Shown: positions 61,898 through 64,000 of the stretch, one piece after another
How the letters are laid out: every line of letters begins with the position of its first letter
Numbering within the stretch: position 1 is the first letter of the stretch
Source: Solirubrobacter deserti
GTDB lineage: Bacteria > Actinomycetota > Thermoleophilia > Solirubrobacterales > Solirubrobacteraceae
Assembly (NCBI RefSeq): GCF_027587175.1
Contig: NZ_JAPCID010000010.1
Coordinates: 105,544-169,543 of the forward strand
Direction: 5' to 3'
DNA: 64,000 nt
Notes under the pieces: model-generated
What the model was told of the DNA's origin: nothing
Seen by the model: only the letters and a program-made list of their open reading frames with translations
The model's database searches: none
Made by a program: the position numbers and the translations under genes

Positions 61898-62502
61898 GGG
61901 ACGGGTTCGCGTTCGTCGACGAGCTGGTGCCCGGCGTCCGCTGGGACGCCAAGTACGCGACGTGGGACAACTTCACGGGCAAGCCGGTGGACGGCTACGT
62001 CGCCAACCGCATCGTCGGGACCACGGCGTTGTGCCACGCGCTCCAGCGTGCGCGGGCGCAGGCCGCGACGCTCGGGTACGGGCTGCTGCTGTGGGACGGG
62101 TACCGCCCGCAGCGCGCCGTGGACTGCTTCCGGCGCTGGGCCGAGCAGCCCGAGGACGGCCGGACCAAGCCGAGGCACTACCCGAACATCGATCGGGCCG
62201 ACATGTTCGAGCAGGGCTACGTCGCCACCAGATCGGGGCACACCCGGGGCAGCACGGTCGACCTGACGTTGTTCCACCTGGCGAGCGGCGAGCTGGCGGA
62301 CATGGGCGGCGGGCACGACCTGATGGACGCGGCGTCCCACCACGGGGCCTCCTCGGTCACGGCGGTCGCGGCCCGCAACCGCCGCCACCTGTGCTCGATC
62401 ATGACCGCGTGCGGGTTCAGCTCCTACGTGTGTGAGTGGTGGCACTACTCGCTCGCCGCGGAGCCGTATCCGGACACGTACTTCGACTTCCCGATCGCGT
62501 AG
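61894..62502 (+). CDS. vanX: D-Ala-D-Ala dipeptidase VanX
   Basis: 202 residues. It hydrolyses D-Ala-D-Ala so that only the depsipeptide enters precursors. Zinc ligands line up with the family numbering: His116 and Asp123 in SGHTRGSTVDLTLF, Glu181 as base and His184 in CEWWHYSLAAE. Arg71 in DGYRPQRAVDCFRRW is the catalytic Arg. The start overlaps the vanA stop (ATGA) and MurF follows after 3 bp. Confidence 0.96.
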   Translation: MRDGFAFVDELVPGVRWDAKYATWDNFTGKPVDGYVANRIVGTTALCHALQRARAQAATLGYGLLLWDGYRPQRAVDCFRRWAEQPEDGRTKPRHYPNIDRADMFEQGYVATRSGHTRGSTVDLTLFHLASGELADMGGGHDLMDAASHHGASSVTAVAARNRRHLCSIMTACGFSSYVCEWWHYSLAAEPYPDTYFDFPIA

Positions 62503-62505
62503 GCC

Positions 62506-63810
62506 GTGCGGTTCACGGCATCTGCGCTCGCGGCCGAGCTCGGGGGCGAGCTGGTCGGTCCTGACGTCGGCGTCGACGGCGCGAGCATCGACTCGCGCAC
62601 GATCGGGCCCGGCCGGCTGTACGTGCCGATCGTGGCCGAGCGCAACGGGCACGCGTTCATCCCGGCGGCGCTCGAGGCGGGGGCGGCGGCCTACCTCACC
62701 ACGCAGGAGCCGGTGGGCGGGACGGCGATCCGGGTGCGGGACACGGCCGCCGCGCTGCTGCGGTTGGGCGCGCTCGCGCGTGAACGGGTCCAGGGCGCGA
62801 TCGGCATCACCGGCTCGGTCGGCAAGACCACCACCAAGGACCTGCTGGCGGCGTGCCTGGCGCCGACGCTGCGGGTCGTCGCGAGCGAGCGGTCCTTCAA
62901 CAACGAGCTCGGCCTGCCGCTGACGCTGCTCAACGCGCCGGAGGACGCCCGCTGGGCGGTGCTGGAGATGGGCGCGCGGCGGGTGGGGGACATCGAGCGG
63001 CTGGCCGCGATCGCGCGGCCGGACGTCGGCATCGTCACCAGCGTCGCGATGGCGCACGTCGAGTACCTGGGCGACCTCGACGGCGTGGCGCGCGTCAAGG
63101 GCGAGCTGGTGGCCGCGCTGCCCGCTTCCGGACTCGCGGTATTGAACCTCGACGACCCGCGCGTGCGCGCGATGGACGCCCTGGCCGCGTGTCCCGTGCT
63201 CGGGTTCGCGGTGGACGCCGACGCCGACGTGCGGGCGGAAGCCGTCACGCTCGACCGCGACCTGCGCGCCCGGTTCCGCCTGTGCTCGCCGTGGGGGCAG
63301 ACGGACGTCCGGCTCGCGCTGCGCGGCCTCCAGCAGGTCCCCAACGCGCTGGCCGCGGCGACGGCCGCGCTGTGGTGCGGGGTCGGGCTCGAGGCGGTGG
63401 CCGCCGCGCTGGCCGCGAGCGAGGGCTCGCCATGGCGCATGGAGGTCCGGCACGTGCCCGATGGTCCGCTGCTGGTCGTCGACTGCTTCAACGCCATCCC
63501 CGCCTCGACCGAGGCCGCCCTGCGCTCGCTGGCAGCGCTGCCGGGTGCGCGCAAGCTCGCCCTGCTCGGGCTGATGGCCGAGCTGGGCGCGCGCAGCGAG
63601 GCCGAGCACCGCCGCATCGCGGGCCTGGCGCAGGAGCTCGGGATCGAGGTCGTCGGGTACGGCACCGCCCACTACGGCGACGCGCACGTCACGGGCGTCG
63701 AGGAGGCAGTCGCCGTCCTGCGCGCGCTGGGCCCGGGCGACGCCGCGCTGGTCAAGGGCAGCCGGGTCGCGCGCCTGGAAGACGTGGTGCGGGCCTACGC
63801 GCCGTGCTGA
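62506..63810 (+). CDS. murF: MurF-type UDP-MurNAc-tripeptide--D-Ala-D-Ala/D-Lac ligase, in the van operon
   Basis: 434 residues from a GTG 3 bp after the vanX stop. N-terminal substrate domain (LAAELGGELVGPDVGVDGAS), P-loop GSVGKTTTKDLLA near 103-115, NNELGLPLTLLNAPED, and LNLDDPRVRAMDAL; C-terminal domain VDCFNAIPASTEAALRSLAA. MurF normally adds D-Ala-D-Ala to UDP-MurNAc-tripeptide; a copy here may prefer D-Ala-D-Lac. Whether the genome has another murF cannot be seen. It overlaps the next gene. Confidence 0.88.
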   Translation: MRFTASALAAELGGELVGPDVGVDGASIDSRTIGPGRLYVPIVAERNGHAFIPAALEAGAAAYLTTQEPVGGTAIRVRDTAAALLRLGALARERVQGAIGITGSVGKTTTKDLLAACLAPTLRVVASERSFNNELGLPLTLLNAPEDARWAVLEMGARRVGDIERLAAIARPDVGIVTSVAMAHVEYLGDLDGVARVKGELVAALPASGLAVLNLDDPRVRAMDALAACPVLGFAVDADADVRAEAVTLDRDLRARFRLCSPWGQTDVRLALRGLQQVPNALAAATAALWCGVGLEAVAAALAASEGSPWRMEVRHVPDGPLLVVDCFNAIPASTEAALRSLAALPGARKLALLGLMAELGARSEAEHRRIAGLAQELGIEVVGYGTAHYGDAHVTGVEEAVAVLRALGPGDAALVKGSRVARLEDVVRAYAPC

Positions 63811-64000
63811 AGCTCGCGCAGGAGGTCGGCGCCGTCGCGGGCGTGGCCGCGGCGGCCGGGCTCGTCCTGCTCGCGGTGCTGCACGTCTCGCAGGCCCGCG
63901 AGGTCCGGCGGCTGCGCGAGTGGGCGGGCGGCGCGCCCGAGCGCAACGCGCCGCCGCGCCCGCCCGCCACCCCGGCCGATCACGCCGAGCCGCGGCGGCC
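63804..64000 (+). CDS. Start of a single-pass membrane protein (clipped by window edge)
   Basis: A GTG at 63804, inside the last codons of murF, opens VLKLAQEVGAVAGVAAAAGL, then VLLAVLHVSQAREVRRLREW, and a Pro-rich stretch. A single hydrophobic helix is followed by a charged linker (about 65 residues visible). Function unknown; the gene runs beyond the window. It is likely in the van-murF operon. Confidence 0.5.
   Translation, partial: MLKLAQEVGAVAGVAAAAGLVLLAVLHVSQAREVRRLREWAGGAPERNAPPRPPATPADHAEPRR

Overview
The window is chromosomal DNA from a very GC-rich actinobacterium. Genes are packed end to end with many 4-bp ATGA/GTGA overlaps, and GTG and TTG starts are common. A 180-kDa-class NAD-glutamate dehydrogenase, a GTP-type PEP carboxykinase, a PknK-like kinase, large exported Ig/Calx-beta proteins and an actinobacterial-type VanS suggest a deep-branching actinobacterium, perhaps Thermoleophilia/Solirubrobacterales. 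That placement is an inference from gene content. I see no rRNA, tRNA, insertion sequence, phage gene or CRISPR array.

Left part (1-20.5 kb). A clipped FAD oxidoreductase end is followed by small uncharacterised genes. Next come a divergent malyl-CoA-type lyase and MaoC hydratase, then pckG and the giant glutamate dehydrogenase, which together look like a carbon and anaplerotic block. These are followed by a lipoprotein, a YkgJ-type Cys-cluster protein, a saccharopine-dehydrogenase-like reductase, an exported fusion of a type I phosphodiesterase with a 5'-nucleotidase, a strong terminator hairpin, an AAA-LuxR regulator and a PGPGW membrane protein.

Middle (20.8-32.6 kb). Four exported proteins are encoded in one translationally coupled operon: a TolB-like propeller with Calx-beta and Ig-like domains, two tandem large paralogues with Ig-like repeats, and a double alpha/beta-hydrolase whose second half is LCAT-like. 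I do not recognise this as a described system.

Centre-right (32.6-54.5 kb) is ordinary accessory content: SirB1-like protein, glutaredoxin, AraC regulator, DHFR-like protein, two ECF sigma factors, an ABC-2 exporter, inositol-phosphatase-like protein, a clipped TfoX-like protein, a GGDEF-EAL protein, a PrmC-like methyltransferase, a PknK-like kinase, a cupin, a TetR/aldo-keto reductase pair with two operator palindromes, a PolX-like protein with a degenerate polymerase site, DUF4184, RarD with an apparent CTG start, DUF899, an MBL hydrolase, a signal-peptidase-like protein lacking both catalytic residues, and DUF4253.

Right end (54.6-64 kb) is a glycopeptide-resistance regulon. vanH-vanA-vanX-murF lies beside a divergent vanS. 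A second operon (VanY-like peptidase, Cys-repeat lipoprotein, membrane-fusion lipoprotein, ABC ATPase, MacB-like permease) is preceded by a 46-bp element matching the vanH promoter at 40 of 46 positions and placed at almost the same distance from the start codon. No VanR is present in the window. The shared element argues that the peptidase/ABC operon belongs to the Van response, and this is the most interesting result here.
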